A stretch of DNA of 64,000 nucleotides from Closterium sp. Naga37s-1. Its lineage: Eukaryota; Streptophyta; Zygnematophyceae; Desmidiales; Closteriaceae. The stretch is taken from the NCBI GenBank assembly GCA_947471745.1, contig CANJKZ010000088.1, forward strand, positions 248,001 through 312,000, given 5' to 3'. Numbering within the stretch: position 1 is the stretch's first letter; each line of letters begins with the position of its first letter. The notes under the pieces were generated by a model. That model saw nothing but the letters and a program-made list of their open reading frames with translations, was not told the origin of the DNA and made no database searches. The translations under genes were made by a program, and so were the position numbers. This document shows positions 21,480-32,580 of this stretch, piece by piece.

Positions 21480-22960
21480 AAACGCTAATGATCACAAGGC
21501 TGAAGTGCCTTGGTGAAAACATCAGCAGTGTTGGCCTGTGAGGCCACGTAAGCAAGACGAAGCTGGCCACGCTGCTGCAACTCTCGAGCAAGGAAGTAGC
21601 GCAGAGCAATGTGCTTCATTCTGTGCTCTAGTCTGTGCTCCTGACACAAGGCAAGCATGGCCTTGTTGTCGACGTACAGAACTGGAGGAGAACAAGGCGC
21701 CTCTCCCAAGTCGGTCAGCAGGTAGGTGAGCCAGCATAACTCCTATGCAGCCATGGCCCCAGCGTAGATCTCAGCCTCACAACTGGAGCTGAGAACAGAA
21801 GAAGAGCGGGTAGACCGCCAAGAGACAGAGCCGGAACCAATACTGAAGGTGTAACCCAGTGACGACCGCTATGTAGCCAAGTCGTCAACCCAAGAAGCGT
21901 CTGCGTGACCAGTGAGGACAACTCGAGCCCGTCCTCCAAGCACGAGCCCCATGCCCGACGTACTGCACAGGTAGCACAACACCCTCTTCGCAGCATCCCA
22001 ATGCACCTTTCGGTGTCGACCGGGAGCCACGTAGCGAGCCAGAAGGTTGAGAGGGTATGCGAGGTCAGGTCGTGTGCAAGTCATCAGGTACATGAGGCAG
22101 CCCACAAGCTCTGGATACGGGCCACTCGGCTCGACGGACTCATCCGAAGGTGGAGCTGAGAGCGAGTGACCAGTAGGCAAAGGAGTGGACTGTGGCGAGG
22201 AGTACGTGAAGCCAAAGCGCTGAAGGACCTGCTGCACCATGTGTGACTGAGTCAAGATAATGGTGCGCTGTGCTCTGTCCCGGGTGATCCGCAAGCCAAG
22301 ATAGCTTGTCAGTTCACCCAGGTCTGTGCACGTGTGTCTCTTCTGCAGCTCGAACTTCACGTGGGCGAGTGCCTCAGTGTCAGCAGTAGCAAAGACGAGG
22401 TCGTCTACGTACACAAGAACGTAGAACGGCGGCAGAGTGGTGTCAGTGCGTAAAAACACTTGCTCAGTGTGGAAGGAGCAAAACCAAGAGTAGCAAGAGT
22501 CGTCCTCAGTGTGTCGTGCCACTCACGGGGTGCCTGGCGGAGACCGTAGACTGGCTGCCGGAGGCTCCACTGGGTACCAGGAGGAAACGACCCAGTGAAG
22601 CCAGGTGGGCGGCGCAACCAGATCTCCTCGTGCAGGCTGCCCTGTAGAAAGGCTGTGCTGAAGTCAAGCGAGTGGAGCTCGTAGTCACGGTGAGCGGCGA
22701 CATGCAGTAGTACCCGAAGAGTGGTCATCTTCGGGGTAGGGGAGAAGGTCTGGAAGAAGTCAACTCCCTGTCGCTGACTGAAGCCACGTGCAATGTAACG
22801 CGCCTTGAAGACACGCGGAGAACCTGGCGGCCGCTTCACCCTGAAGATCCACATGCCACTGACGATGTTCGCCCCAGGCGGGGGAACCTCGTCGACGTAG
22901 GTGCCTGTGGACTTCTAGGAAGCCATCTCGGCGTCCATGGCTGCCTGCCACTGAGAGGAG
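21480..22960 (-). pseudogene. Copia F reverse transcriptase and RNase H
   Basis: Clan-typical RT motifs WIFRVKRPPGSP, KARYIARGFSQRQGVDFF, LHSLDFSTAFLQG and LVYVDDLVFATADTEAL, then RNase H GCLMYLMTCTRPDLAY, VLYVDNKAMLALCQE and ANTADVFTKAL. Very close to the matching parts of Copia S (56,235-57,800). Confidence 0.88.
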
Positions 22961-24400
22961 TAGGGACCCTCTATCGCCTCTGCGTAAGAGCGCGGGGTCG
23001 GGATGTCTGGTGCATCCGGGTCTCCCTCAGGGGCAAGCAGCATGGACACGAGATGAGGTACAGCAGCGGCAAAGCACTCAAACTCCTCCTGTCTGTCCTC
23101 AAGAACGTCCGTGCCAAGAGCACACTCACCGCCGACGGACGGAGGACAGACAGACGCAGACGCAGACTCAGCAACAAGACTAGTGGCGTAGTCTAGGCGA
23201 CAGGCGGCAGCAAAGTCAACAAGCTCAGTTTTGAGTGCAGACGCAGCAGTGGACTGAAAGAAAGTGTCAGTGACAGCAGTGGCCAGAAAACGCGTGACAG
23301 TAGGACTAGCAGCACGAAGGGAGTCAGACACCGTGTCCTGACCGTCAGGAAGAGAGGACTCAGGAGGAGACGGCAGAGGGACACGCTGTGGAGCAGTGGA
23401 AGGACGCAGAGTCATAGAGTGAGTGCCAGGGACAGGAGGAGGACGCGGACGCGAAACACGACGACCAGCGCGAGCAGTGCGGACAGGCGACATCGGACGC
23501 GACTTAGGCTCACGACGCTCCGTAAGACCTCTAGTCGGTCCAGAGTAAGGAGAAGGACCAGGCAGTGGAGAGGCTGGCTGTAACTGCAACTGTGACTGGA
23601 CAGGCTGAGGACTCAGTAAGGGAGGAGGAGGACCAGGAGAAGGTGGGAGACCAAAAACCTGCTGAAGAAGCGGAACGTAGTACGGCCGCGGCCGCACAGT
23701 GCCTCCAGAGACAGCAGAGACAGCACCAGTACCCTCAGCTCCAGGGTCTCCAGGAAAAACTCCCGCAGCACCACCAGCAGCAGTAACTGCAGCTCCAACG
23801 CCTGCAGTACCACCAGCCCTAGCAGCTCCAGGACCTCCAGTACGAGCACCTCCAGGACTAGCGGCTCCAACAGCTCCAGCACCAGCAGCACCTCCAGGAG
23901 CACCAGAGCACCTCCAGCAGCACCAGCAGCACCTCCAGTAGCACCCGTAGCACCTCTAGTAGCTCCAGCACCAGCAGCACCTCCAGCAGCTCCAGCACCA
24001 GCAGCACCTCCAGCAGCGCCAGCACCAGCAGCACCTCCAGCAGCTCCAGCACCAGCAGCTCCAGGAGCACGGCAACAGTGCCGAGCGTACCACTCACGAA
24101 GCCGCTGCGGAGAGAGGGGCTCCCTCCGCAACGGGACACCCGGAGAACCTCCTGACTCAGCACGTGTAGGCTCAGCACCTCCAGACTCAGCACCCCCAGA
24201 CTCAGCACCCCCAGGCTCCACACGCTCAGGTTCAGCACCCCTAGGTTCCACACGCTCAGGCTCAGCACCCCCAGGCTCCGCACCCCCAGGCCCCGCACCC
24301 GCAGGCTCAGCACCCCTAGCAGCACCTGAGTTGACAGCTACCTCGACCGGCTCGGCAGGGTCTACCTGGGACACACCTGAGGGGGCAGGACCCTAAGGGG
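22960..24400 (-). pseudogene. Copia F linker
   Basis: Pro/Ser-rich part (RPRPYYVPLLQQVFGLPPSP), then Gly/Ala tract from ccagcagcacctccagcag-like repeats (about 23,860-24,070), then an RLREWYARH motif and Glu/Pro/Gly/Ala repeats (about 24,130-24,330). Same plan as the A linker in mirror orientation. Confidence 0.8.
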
Positions 24401-24689
24401 GGAGGGGGTCTACCGGAGGAGTACCTGGCGCTAGGAAGAGTGGCGGGGGTGGGAGAGAGTCAGTGCGGTAGGGAAAGAGACGGTAGTAAGACACCGACTC
24501 GTCAAACGTGACGTCCTGAGAGGACAATGTCAAACTTATATTCCATAGTCTGTTTAGGCTGTAGTGGGGTAGTTCTTACAGGGTACAACACTTTTAGGCT
24601 TCCCATATGTACCCACCTGCTTTCTAGTCCCATCATTTCATTCGCTCACATTCTATCATGGTATTTGTTTAAGGGCCCACCACTAGATT

Positions 24690-25560
24690 TTTTTTTTCCT
24701 GCCCTGCCCGAAGCGCGCATCGCGCCTTCCCTGTCGCGGCCCCTAGCCAGTCGCGGCCCCTAGCCCGTCGCGGCCCCTAGCCCGTCGCGGCCTCTAGCCC
24801 GTCGCGGCCCCTAGCCCGTCGCGGCCCCCAACAACTGGCTCGCCCCTGCCGGCCCCTGCTGACGCACCCCTGCTTACGCGCCCCTGCCGGCCCCTGCTGA
24901 CACGCCCCTGCCGGCCCCTGCTGACGCGCCCCTGCCGGCCACTGCTGGCGCGCCCCTGCCGGCCCCTGCTGACGTGCCCCTGCTGACGCGCCCCTGCGCG
25001 CCCCTGCTGACGCGCCCCTGCTGGCGCGCCCCTGCCGGCCCCTGCTGACGCGCCCCTGCCGGCCCCTGCTGGCGCGCCCCTGCCGGCCCCTGCTGACGTG
25101 CCCCTGCTGACGCGCCCTTGCGCGCCCCTGCTGACGCGCCCCTGTTGGCGCGCCCCTGCCGGCCCCTGCTGACGCGCCCCTGGCGGTCCCTGCTGACGCG
25201 CCACTGCTGGCGCGCCCCTGCCGACCCCTGCTGACGCGCCCCTGCCGGCCCCTGCTGACGCGCCCCTGCCGGCCCCTGCTGACGCGCCCCTGCTGGCGCG
25301 CCCCTGCCGGCCCCTGCTGACACGCCCCTGCCGGCCCCTGCTGGCGCGGCCCCTGCTGGCGCGCCCCCCTACTGGCGCGGCCCCTGCAGTCGCTGCCCCC
25401 CCCCTTGCCGTCGCCACCCCTGCTGGCGCGGCCCCTTCTGGCGCGGCCCCTGCTGTCATGACCCGCCCCTGCTCCCGTCTCTGGTAAGCCGAGCCCCGCC
25501 GCCCAGCTGAGCCGCGCCGCCCAGCCGAGCCGCGCCGCCCTGCCGAGCCGCACCGCCCTA
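24690..25560 (+). repeat. Minisatellite leader of Copia G
   Basis: A roughly 24-bp unit close to CGCCCCTGCCGGCCCCTGCTG is repeated about 25 to 30 times between 24,840 and 25,440. It is flanked by GTCGCGGCCCCTAGCC units on the left and by GAGCCGCGCCGCCCAGCC units on the right. Minus-strand frames through it encode only Gly/Ala/Arg/Gln strings. Confidence 0.88.
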
Positions 25561-27183
25561 CCGAGCCGCACTACCTTGCACTGCCCTACTGCCTCTGCTA
25601 CTACTGCTGCTACTGCTGCTATTGCTGCTACTGCTGCTACTCTTGCTACTGCTCCTACTGCTGCTATGGCTAGTCCTACCGTGCTCACCTTTGATGCTGA
25701 GGGACGTGCAGTTGACTTTGACGTGTGGGTTGACGACCTACAGCTCTTTCTTCAGTGTGATTCTAGGGATGGGGTATCCCTTTTCGATCACACGTCCAGT
25801 GTTTCTACTGCTCCTGCTGCCACTGCTGACAGTACGGTTCGCTCGCAGTGGACCACTCGTGACGCTGTTGCTCGTCTTGCTGTTCGTAGTCACCTGCCGC
25901 CTGCTGAGCGCGCGCATTTTGGCCAGTACAAGACTGCTCAGTCTTTGTACGACGCTGTAGTTGCACGCTACTCCTCCCCTACCACTGCTGCCCTCAGCCG
26001 CCTCATGGTGCCGTACCTTTTCCCTGGCCTTGCCGCCTTTGCCACAGTCGCTGACCTGGTTGCTCAACTTCGCACTAGTGACGCCCGCTACCGCGCTGCC
26101 CTTCCCACTGAGTTCTGTGCCAAGAACCCCCCCCCATGTACATCACCCTTTACTACCTAGTCACCCGCCTCCCTGACTCCCTTTCTTCAGTCAGGGACCA
26201 CTTTCTCTCCCTTTGCCCCACCGAGCTGATTGTCGTCCTGCTAGAGGAGCGCCTTGCTGCAGCTGAGAAGAGCATCTTAGCTGTAGGTGCTTATCGCGGC
26301 GACCGTTGCACCCCTTTCTTTGAGGGGTGTTCCGCTGTCCCCCTTCTCCCCTCTGTTGCTTCTGCTGCTGCTGTCGACCTCGTTGGCACTAAAGAGGTCG
26401 GAGCTGCGTCTGCCCCTAGTGGGAGACGCCGCAACAGCAAGGGCAAGGGGAGCAAGGGTGGTGGAGGGGGCGGCGGGGGAAGCAGTGGAGGAGGTGGAGG
26501 AGGCGGAGGAGGTGGCGGTTGTGGTGGGGGTGGTACCGGGAGTGGGGGCGTCAGTGGCGGCGATGGAGGTGGTGGCGGCAGTGGCGGAGGTGGTGGAGGC
26601 AGCGGCAGCAGTGGTGGAGGTGGCGGCGGCGTTGGTGCTGGTCGAGGTGCAGCCGCGCAGCGTTGAGGCTTTGGTGGCAGCCAGCGCCAACAGCAGCTGC
26701 GCTCCCGTGAGACCCCGTCGGTCCAGCAGCTTCGTGAGTGGTATGCTGGGCGTGGGAGGTCTGGGGGTGCAGGTCCCTGCACTTACGTTCTTCGCACCGG
26801 CAGTCGTCGTGGGGAGGCGTGTGGGCTGCCACACACTACGCAGCGCTGCTTCGGTCACTTGACTGACGCCTGGCGTGCCCAGTTTCCTGACGCTGTTGAG
26901 CTCCCTCGCTGGCATGATCTGCTTCTGCAGAATGTGCCTATCTTTGATCTTCATTTCGATGCTATCCTTGCTGCCATGTATGCTTTTGATGATAGTGCTG
27001 AGGGTGACTGTTACCTGAGTGCCCGACCCGGGCATTGCGGCTGCTGCTCTAGGTGCTAGTGCGTCTGCTGCTCCAGGTACTGGTGCGTCTGCTGCTCCAG
27101 GTGCTGGTGCATTTGCTCTCTCTGGTACTGCACCTACTGAGGCCTTGCACACTTTCACACTTGACTCTGGTGCTTCGCGCAGT
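25560..27183 (+). pseudogene. Copia G gag and protease start
   Basis: Gag starts MASPTVLTFDAEGRAVDFDV (25,665), preceded by a CTACTGCTGCTA trinucleotide run (about 25,585-25,665). Core motifs are WTTRDAVARLAVRSHL and YDAVVARYSSPTTAALSRLM. A glycine tract (about 26,455-26,640), the Cys/His cluster (about 26,775-26,850) and the FDLHFDAILAAMYAF block follow. Protease begins at about 27,140. Confidence 0.85.
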
Positions 27184-27207
27184 CCTGACAGCAAGCCCGA
27201 CTGGGCC

Positions 27208-28980
27208 GCATGCCACGGAGGCGTGGCAGGGAGGGATGACCCAGGCGGTGGTGCCACAGAAGAGTCTGGTGCAACAGGAGGCGACACGAGCAAGAGGCGG
27301 CTACCTGACCTGTCGTGGACACCTGAGCAGACGCAGCTACCTGAGAAGGCTCGGTAGCGAGTGTGTACAGACTCGACCCAGGCCGACGGGTGAACGTGGC
27401 CAGGTGACGCCCCGTCAGTGTGCATGTTCAGATCAACACACGCTGACCCCCAGGAGTGGTGGTAGTGACCATCGCATCCTGGAGGGCAGCGGTTCTCACC
27501 AAGTTCGTAGAGAAGGAGGGGAGGTGAAGACCTGATAGTGAGCCGGACGGAACCGCCGGACACGGGAGGACACTGGAGGAACGGGCCACGACCAGGCCCC
27601 CGGAGGGGTCAGCCAGTCTGACCGGGACAAGTGCAGGGAGAGGAGTGAGGGTGGTGCTGTCATGAAAGAAACAGTGCGAGGTGCCTGAGTCCTGCGTGAA
27701 GGTGTGCAAGGCCTCAGCAGGCGTAGTACCAGGGAGAGTACCAGGCTCACTAGCACCTAGAGTAGCAGTGGCTATACCTGGGTCAGGCGGCACACACCGG
27801 TAAAAGTCACCCTCAGCACTAACGGACAAAGCATACATAGCAGAAACAATAGCATCAAAGTCTAGGTCAAAGATAGCAATCCTAGACCTAAGCAGATCCG
27901 CCCAATGAGGGAGCTCGACGTCGTCACCAAACTCAGCACGCCAAGCATCCTCGAGGCGGGAGAAGCAGCGGTGCTGAGTGTGAAGCCGCCCGCAAGTCTG
28001 ACCAGCACGGTCACCCGTGCGAATGACATACGGGCAGCTACCACTACCCCCAGACGCCCCACGCAAAAACCACTCACGAAGCTGCTGGGGCGACTGGGTC
28101 TCGCTCCGACGCTGCTGCTGCTGACGCTGGCCACCTCCAGAACCAACACGCCGAGCACCAGTCCCACTGCCACCAGTCCCAGCGCCGCCACTGCCGCCAC
28201 TCCCGCTACTGCCTCCACCGCCGCCACCAGAACCCCCACTCCCTCCACCAGTCCCACCGCCGCCACCACCTCCACTGCTGCCCCCACCACTACTCGCGCT
28301 GCCACCTTCACCACCACCGCTGCCACCCCCACCACCCTTGCCACTCTTTCCCTTGCTGCTGCGGCGCTTCGCACTAGCAGAAGCAGCCCCAACGTCCTCA
28401 GCAACAGAGACGTCTGTAGCAGCAGCAGAGGCGTAGGAGGGGGCAAGGGGGGAGGGGGAACACCCCTCAAAGAAGGGCGGGCGCGGAGTGCCACGAGCAG
28501 CACCTACAGCAACTGCACTAGTCTCAGCTGCGAGGAGATTCTGCTCGAGGAGGTCAATAGTGAGGGAAGTGGGGTCAAGAGAGAGAAAGTGGTCCCTGAC
28601 AGAGCGAAGAGAGTCAGGGAGGTGAGTGACTATGAAGTAGAGGGTGATGAACATCGGGGGCTGGTTCTTGTCAAGGAACTCAGCAGGGGCGGCAGCACGG
28701 TAGCGAGCGTTGCTAGCGCGAAGGTGGGAAACCAGGTCCTCGACTGTGGCAAAGGCGGACAGCTCGGGGAACAGGTAGGGCAGAAGCAGGCGGCCTAGAG
28801 AAGCAGTGGCAGGCGAGGAGTAGCGAGCGACTACAGCATCGTACAGTGCCTGTGCTGTCCTGTGCTGTCCAAATGAGCGCATTCAGCTAACGGCAGGTGG
28901 TTGCGAATGGCTAAGCAGGCAGCAGCGTCGCGAGTAAGCCACTGTGAACGAGTCGCACTGGCAGCTCTGGCGGGAGGGGC
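27208..28980 (-). pseudogene. Copia H gag, protease and GAG-pre-integrase parts
   Basis: On the minus strand: gag core (YDAVVARYSSPATASLGRLL, FITLYFIVTHLPDSL), poly-Gly/Ser tract (about 28,150-28,340), Cys/His cluster (about 27,970-28,045), FDLDFDAIVSAMYAL, then a protease region (HTFTQDSGTSHCFF, about 27,670-27,710) and the zone before integrase. Gag start lies near 29,125. Confidence 0.8.
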
Positions 28981-29124
28981 AGTAGTGGCGCCTGACGCTA
29001 GGTCAAACAGCGAGACACTGTCCTTAGAATCGCTCAGTAGGTACAGCTGCTGGTCGTCGAGCCACGTGTCAAAGTGAACCGGTCTACCCACATGATCGAA
29101 CGCGAGAACTCGAAGCGAGGCCAT

Positions 29125-30260
29125 AGTGGGGCAGTACGCAGGAGCAGCAGTAGCAGTAGGAGCAGCAGTGGCAGCAGCAGCAGTAGTAGTAGCAACAGGG
29201 GTAGAGAGGCTTGAGGCCTTGGGGCCGAGGGGCCAAACACGTAGGGGGCCTAGGAGCCAAGGGGCCAAGGGGCCGAGGGGCGGGGCCGAGGGGCCTTGGG
29301 GCCGAGGGGCGGGGCCGAGGGGCCTAGGGGCCGAGGGGCCAAACACGAAGTGGGGGGGGGCCGAGGGGCCGAGGGGCCAAGGGGCCGAGGGGCCAAGGGG
29401 CCGAGGGGGTCGGGGGCCTGGGGGCCTAGGGGCCAAGGGGCCAAGGGGCCGAGGTGCCGAGGGGCCAAGTACCCTAGGGGCCAAGGGGCCTAGGGGCCGA
29501 GACTGGTCGCGAGGGGCCGCGGCTAGAGGCGACGGGGCCGAGGGGCCACAGCTAGGGGCGATGGAGCGACGGGGCAGAGGGGCCACAACTAGGGGCGACG
29601 GGTCGACGTGGGCCTAGGGGCCGAGGGGCCGCGACTAGGGGCGACAAGGCGACGGGTCGCGGCTAGGGGCGTCGTGTCACGAGGGGCCACGGGGTCGAAG
29701 CTAGGGGCGACGGGGCCGCGACTAGGGGCGCCGGGGCGAGGGTTCACGGCTAGGGGCAACGGGGCGACGGGGGCCGAGGGGCCGCGGTTAGGGGCGACGG
29801 GGCCGAGGGGCCGCGGCTAGGGGCGCTGGTCGCGTGAGGCCATGGGGCCGAGGCTAGGGGCGACGGGGCCGCGACTAGGGGCGAGGGGTCGCGACTAGGG
29901 GCGACGGGGCGACGGGGGCTGAGGGGCCGCGACTAGGGTCGACGGGGCCAAGGGGTCGCGACTAGGGGCGACGGGGGCCGAGGGGCCGCGACTAGGGTCG
30001 ACGGGGCCAACGGGGGCCGAGGGGCCGCGACTAGGGTCGACAGGGCCGAGGGGCCGCGACTAGGGGCGACGGGGCGACGGGTCGCGGCTAGGGGCGACGG
30101 GGCGACGAGGGGCCGAGAGCTAGGGGCGACGGGGCAAAGGGGCCGCGGCTAGGGGCGACGGGGCCAAGGGGCCTGGCTAAGGGCGACGGGCCGGGGCCTA
30201 CGGGTCGCGAGGGTGGCTAGCGGGGCAGCAGGTGGTGGGCCCAAAAAACGGTCCTAGAAG
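29125..30260 (-). repeat. Minisatellite leader of Copia H
   Basis: About 1 kb of GC-rich repeats. On the plus strand GGGGCCGAGGGGCCAAG-like units dominate 29,220-29,500, then CGACTAGGGGCGACGGGG-like units run to about 30,200. Open frames through it give only Gly/Arg/Pro strings. The unit differs from those of A, G and N. Confidence 0.85.
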
Positions 30261-30410
30261 GGACCTGCACTGAAACCATGTCAGAAAGAACGAACGAGAA
30301 TGAATGAACTAGCAAAGAGTTGGGTACAAGTGCTAACCCTAATTGGGTTGTACCCCTTACGGGCTACCCCACTATAGCCTACACAATATAAGCTATACAA
30401 CATTTTGACA
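30261..30410 (-). repeat. Primer site and 5' LTR of Copia H
   Basis: LTR 30,279-30,410 (132 bp) with TGTCAG...TTGACA ends. On the element strand TGGTTTCAGTGCAGGTCCC follows as the primer site. The LTR directly abuts the plus-strand leader of Copia J at 30,411. Confidence 0.85.
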
Positions 30411-30900
30411 CACTCTGCCTCCACGCGCGCTGCCTTAGGCCTACGCGCGCCCTGCCTGCACGCTGCGCCCGCTGCCCGCACACTGCCTGCGCGGCCCCCG
30501 TGCTGCCTGCACCGCCCGGGCACTGCATCTGCTGCCCGCGCGCTGCTCACCCCGCCCGCAATCTGCCTGCGCGCTGCTTGCTCCGCCGGTGCCCTGCCTA
30601 TGCACCGCGCGCCCTGCCTGCCCGCTGCCCGCACGCTGCTGGTGCCACCCACATGCTTCCCTTACAGCCTGCACAGCCCGCGCCCTGCCTATGCACCACC
30701 CGCACCGCCCGCGCCCTGCACATGCTGCAGCTGCTGCCGCCGCCCACGCTGCGCCGCCTTGCCTTGCCGAGCCACGCAGCCCTGCCGGAGCCACGCCGTG
30801 CCGCCCGAGCCGCGCAGCCCAGCCGAGCCGCACCGCTCAGCCGAGCCGCGCCGCCCTGCTGCAAGTGCTGCTCCTGCTGCGGCTATTGCTGCTGCTGCTG
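30411..30900 (+). repeat. GC-rich leader of Copia J
   Basis: Irregular repeats of CGCGCCCTGCCTGC and CTGCCCGCACGCTGC type, then GCCGAGCCGCGCCGCCC units and a GCTGCTGCTGCTGC run just before gag. Less regular than the leaders of G and H. Confidence 0.75.
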
Positions 30901-30921
30901 CTGCAACTACTACTGCCCATT

Positions 30922-32580
30922 ATGGCTACACTTAATGTCCTTACCTTTGACGCGGAGGGGCGCCCGATTAAGTTTGACTGCTGGCTCGAGGATCTCCAGC
31001 TGTACCTGTAGAGCATGGCTTGGGAGGACGTTTCACTGTTAGAGCACACGTCCGGTTCTTGCCTTCCCCCAGAGGAGTCAGCTATGTGTGTCCTTCGTAC
31101 TCAGTGGCTCACCCGCGATGCTGCCGCCCGCCTTTCTGTCCGCAATGCCCTCCCACTAGAGGAACGAGTCCATTTTGGCGCACTTAAGACGGTGAAGGAA
31201 CTCTATGAGACCGTAGTTGCCCGTTACTTCTCCCCCTCTATTGCTGCCCTAGGCCGTATCATGCTGCCGTACCTCTTTCCTGAGCTGTCGGATTTCTCCA
31301 CTGTCGCTGACCTCATGACCCCCCTTCGCTTTAGTGACGTTCGCTACCATGCTTCTCTCAAGCCGGCCTTTCTCGCCGCTAACCTGCCTCAGATGTACAT
31401 CACTCTACTACCTAGTTACCCGCCTCCCTGACTCCCTCCGCATGATTGGGGATCACTTCCTTGCCCTTGACCCCACCGAGATCACCCTTGACCTGCTGGA
31501 GAAGCATCTCCTCAAGGCCGAGACCAGTTCTATCGCTGTAGCTGCCTCTCGTGGCACTCCCCACTCCCCCCTCTTTGAGGGGTGTTCTCCCTTCCTTCTC
31601 GTGCCCTCCGTTGCTACTGCTGCTACTGTTGAATTCCTTTGTGCTGAGGAGGTCGGTGCTGCGTCTGCTCCTAGTGGGAGGCGCTGCAGCAGCAAGGGCA
31701 AGGGTGTAAGGGTGGTGGCGAGGGCATAGGCGGGGGCGGTGGCGGGGGTGGTGCAGCTTGTGGCGGCGGAGGCACTGGGGGTGGACAGCAGCAGCAGCCA
31801 CGCCAGCAAGAGCCACGTACCCCTCAGGAGCTTCGTGTGTGGGTTGTCCAGCGTGGGGGTGGTGTCCGTTGCCCGTACATCAGGCGCTCGGGTCCCAAGA
31901 CTGGTGAGCCCTGTGGGAAGATTGGACACACTAAGTATCGTTGCTTCTACCGTCTCGAGGATGTCTGGCGCACCGAGTACGAAGATGAGCAGGAGATCCC
32001 CAACTAGTCAGGGCTGCTAGGGAAGGGGGTAGATGTGTTTGCTCTTGACTTTGACAAAATCAATGCTGGAATCTATGCTATGTATGCTGGTTCTACTAGT
32101 GCTGAGGGTGACTGTTACTCGTGTGTGCCATTCGCTGCTGGTGTAGAGGCTTCTGCTCTAGGTGCCTGTGAGTCTGCTACTGCAGGTACTGCTTTTGCTG
32201 AAGCCTTGCACACCTTCATGCTTGACTCAGGCGCATCTCGCTGCTTCTTTCGCGATTGCACCACAGTCACACTGCTCACATCACATGTCTCGGTCTCTCT
32301 GGCTTACCCCTCTGGGGGCCCAATCGTTGCACGAGCCTCCACTGTCTTCCCTTGCTCGGCGGTCCCCTCCGGCTCTCTCTCAGGTCTCCACATCCCCTCG
32401 TTCTCTAAGAACTTGGTGAGTAACGCTGTCCTCCAGGACGAGTTGGTCAGTACCTTCACTCCTGGAGGTGATCGTGTGGCGATCTGTTTGGATTCACGCA
32501 CTGGCAGGCACCTAGCCACGTTTGGTCTGAGGCCTGGGTCTAGCCTAGACACATTGACCACTGAGTCGGCATAGGTGGCT
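30922..32580 (+). pseudogene. Copia J gag and protease
   Basis: Gag start MATLNVLTFDAEGRPIKFDC, core WLTRDAAARLSVRNALP and YETVVARYFSP, a shorter glycine-rich tract than in A or G (about 31,700-31,790), then FALDFDKINAGIYAMY. Protease HTFMLDSGASRCFF at about 32,207-32,250 and SLSGLHIPSFSKNLVS. Confidence 0.82.

Larger units (their letters stand above)
21067..24528 (-). mobile_element. Copia F, 3' half (LTR to integrase C-terminus), short-LTR clan
   Basis: 3' LTR 21,067-21,198, 3' UTR, RNase H (about 21,480-22,150), reverse transcriptase (about 22,150-22,960, YVDD near 22,400), linker (about 22,960-24,360) and the extreme C-terminal part of integrase. It ends at 24,528, exactly where a plus-strand LTR (G) starts. 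It sits in the 3' UTR of Copia H. It is broken, with several breaks, and its 5' half is not present in the same orientation. Confidence 0.85.
24529..27207 (+). mobile_element. Copia G, 5' half (LTR to protease), short-LTR clan
   Basis: 5' LTR 24,529-24,660 (TGTCAA...TATCA), a weakly preserved primer site TGGTATTTG, minisatellite leader, gag from 25,665 and the start of protease (TFTLDSGASRS near 27,150-27,183). About 25 bp of unassigned sequence follows, and then Copia H resumes. Its LTR is of the same subfamily as that of F but in the opposite orientation. It is broken, with a few breaks, and only its 5' half is present. Confidence 0.85.
20705..30410 (-). mobile_element. Copia H, short-LTR clan, split by F and G
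   Basis: 3' LTR about 20,705-20,835 and 3' UTR to 21,066, then a block of foreign Copia (21,067-27,207), then GAG-pre-integrase, protease, gag, leader and 5' LTR at 30,279-30,410. The two LTRs differ at about four positions in 130, close enough to be one element. RT, RNase H and most of integrase are absent. It is broken, with several breaks in what remains. The pairing of the two halves is an inference from LTR similarity. Confidence 0.65.

Noticed and set aside
24840-25440. Regular short repeats that might suggest a CRISPR array
   Set aside because: Repeats are directly contiguous with no unique spacers, and the setting is a eukaryotic retroelement leader.
24777-25688. Three overlapping minus-strand frames rich in Gly, Ala, Arg and Gln
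   Set aside because: They translate the 24-bp repeat of the Copia G leader, and equivalent frames exist in several phases.
26277-27563. 428-residue minus-strand frame
   Set aside because: It runs opposite to the gag of Copia G and across the G/H join. Its Pro/Ser/Thr strings are the complement of the glycine tract.
29126-29820. Plus-strand Gly/Arg/Pro frames
   Set aside because: Shadow of the Copia H leader minisatellite.
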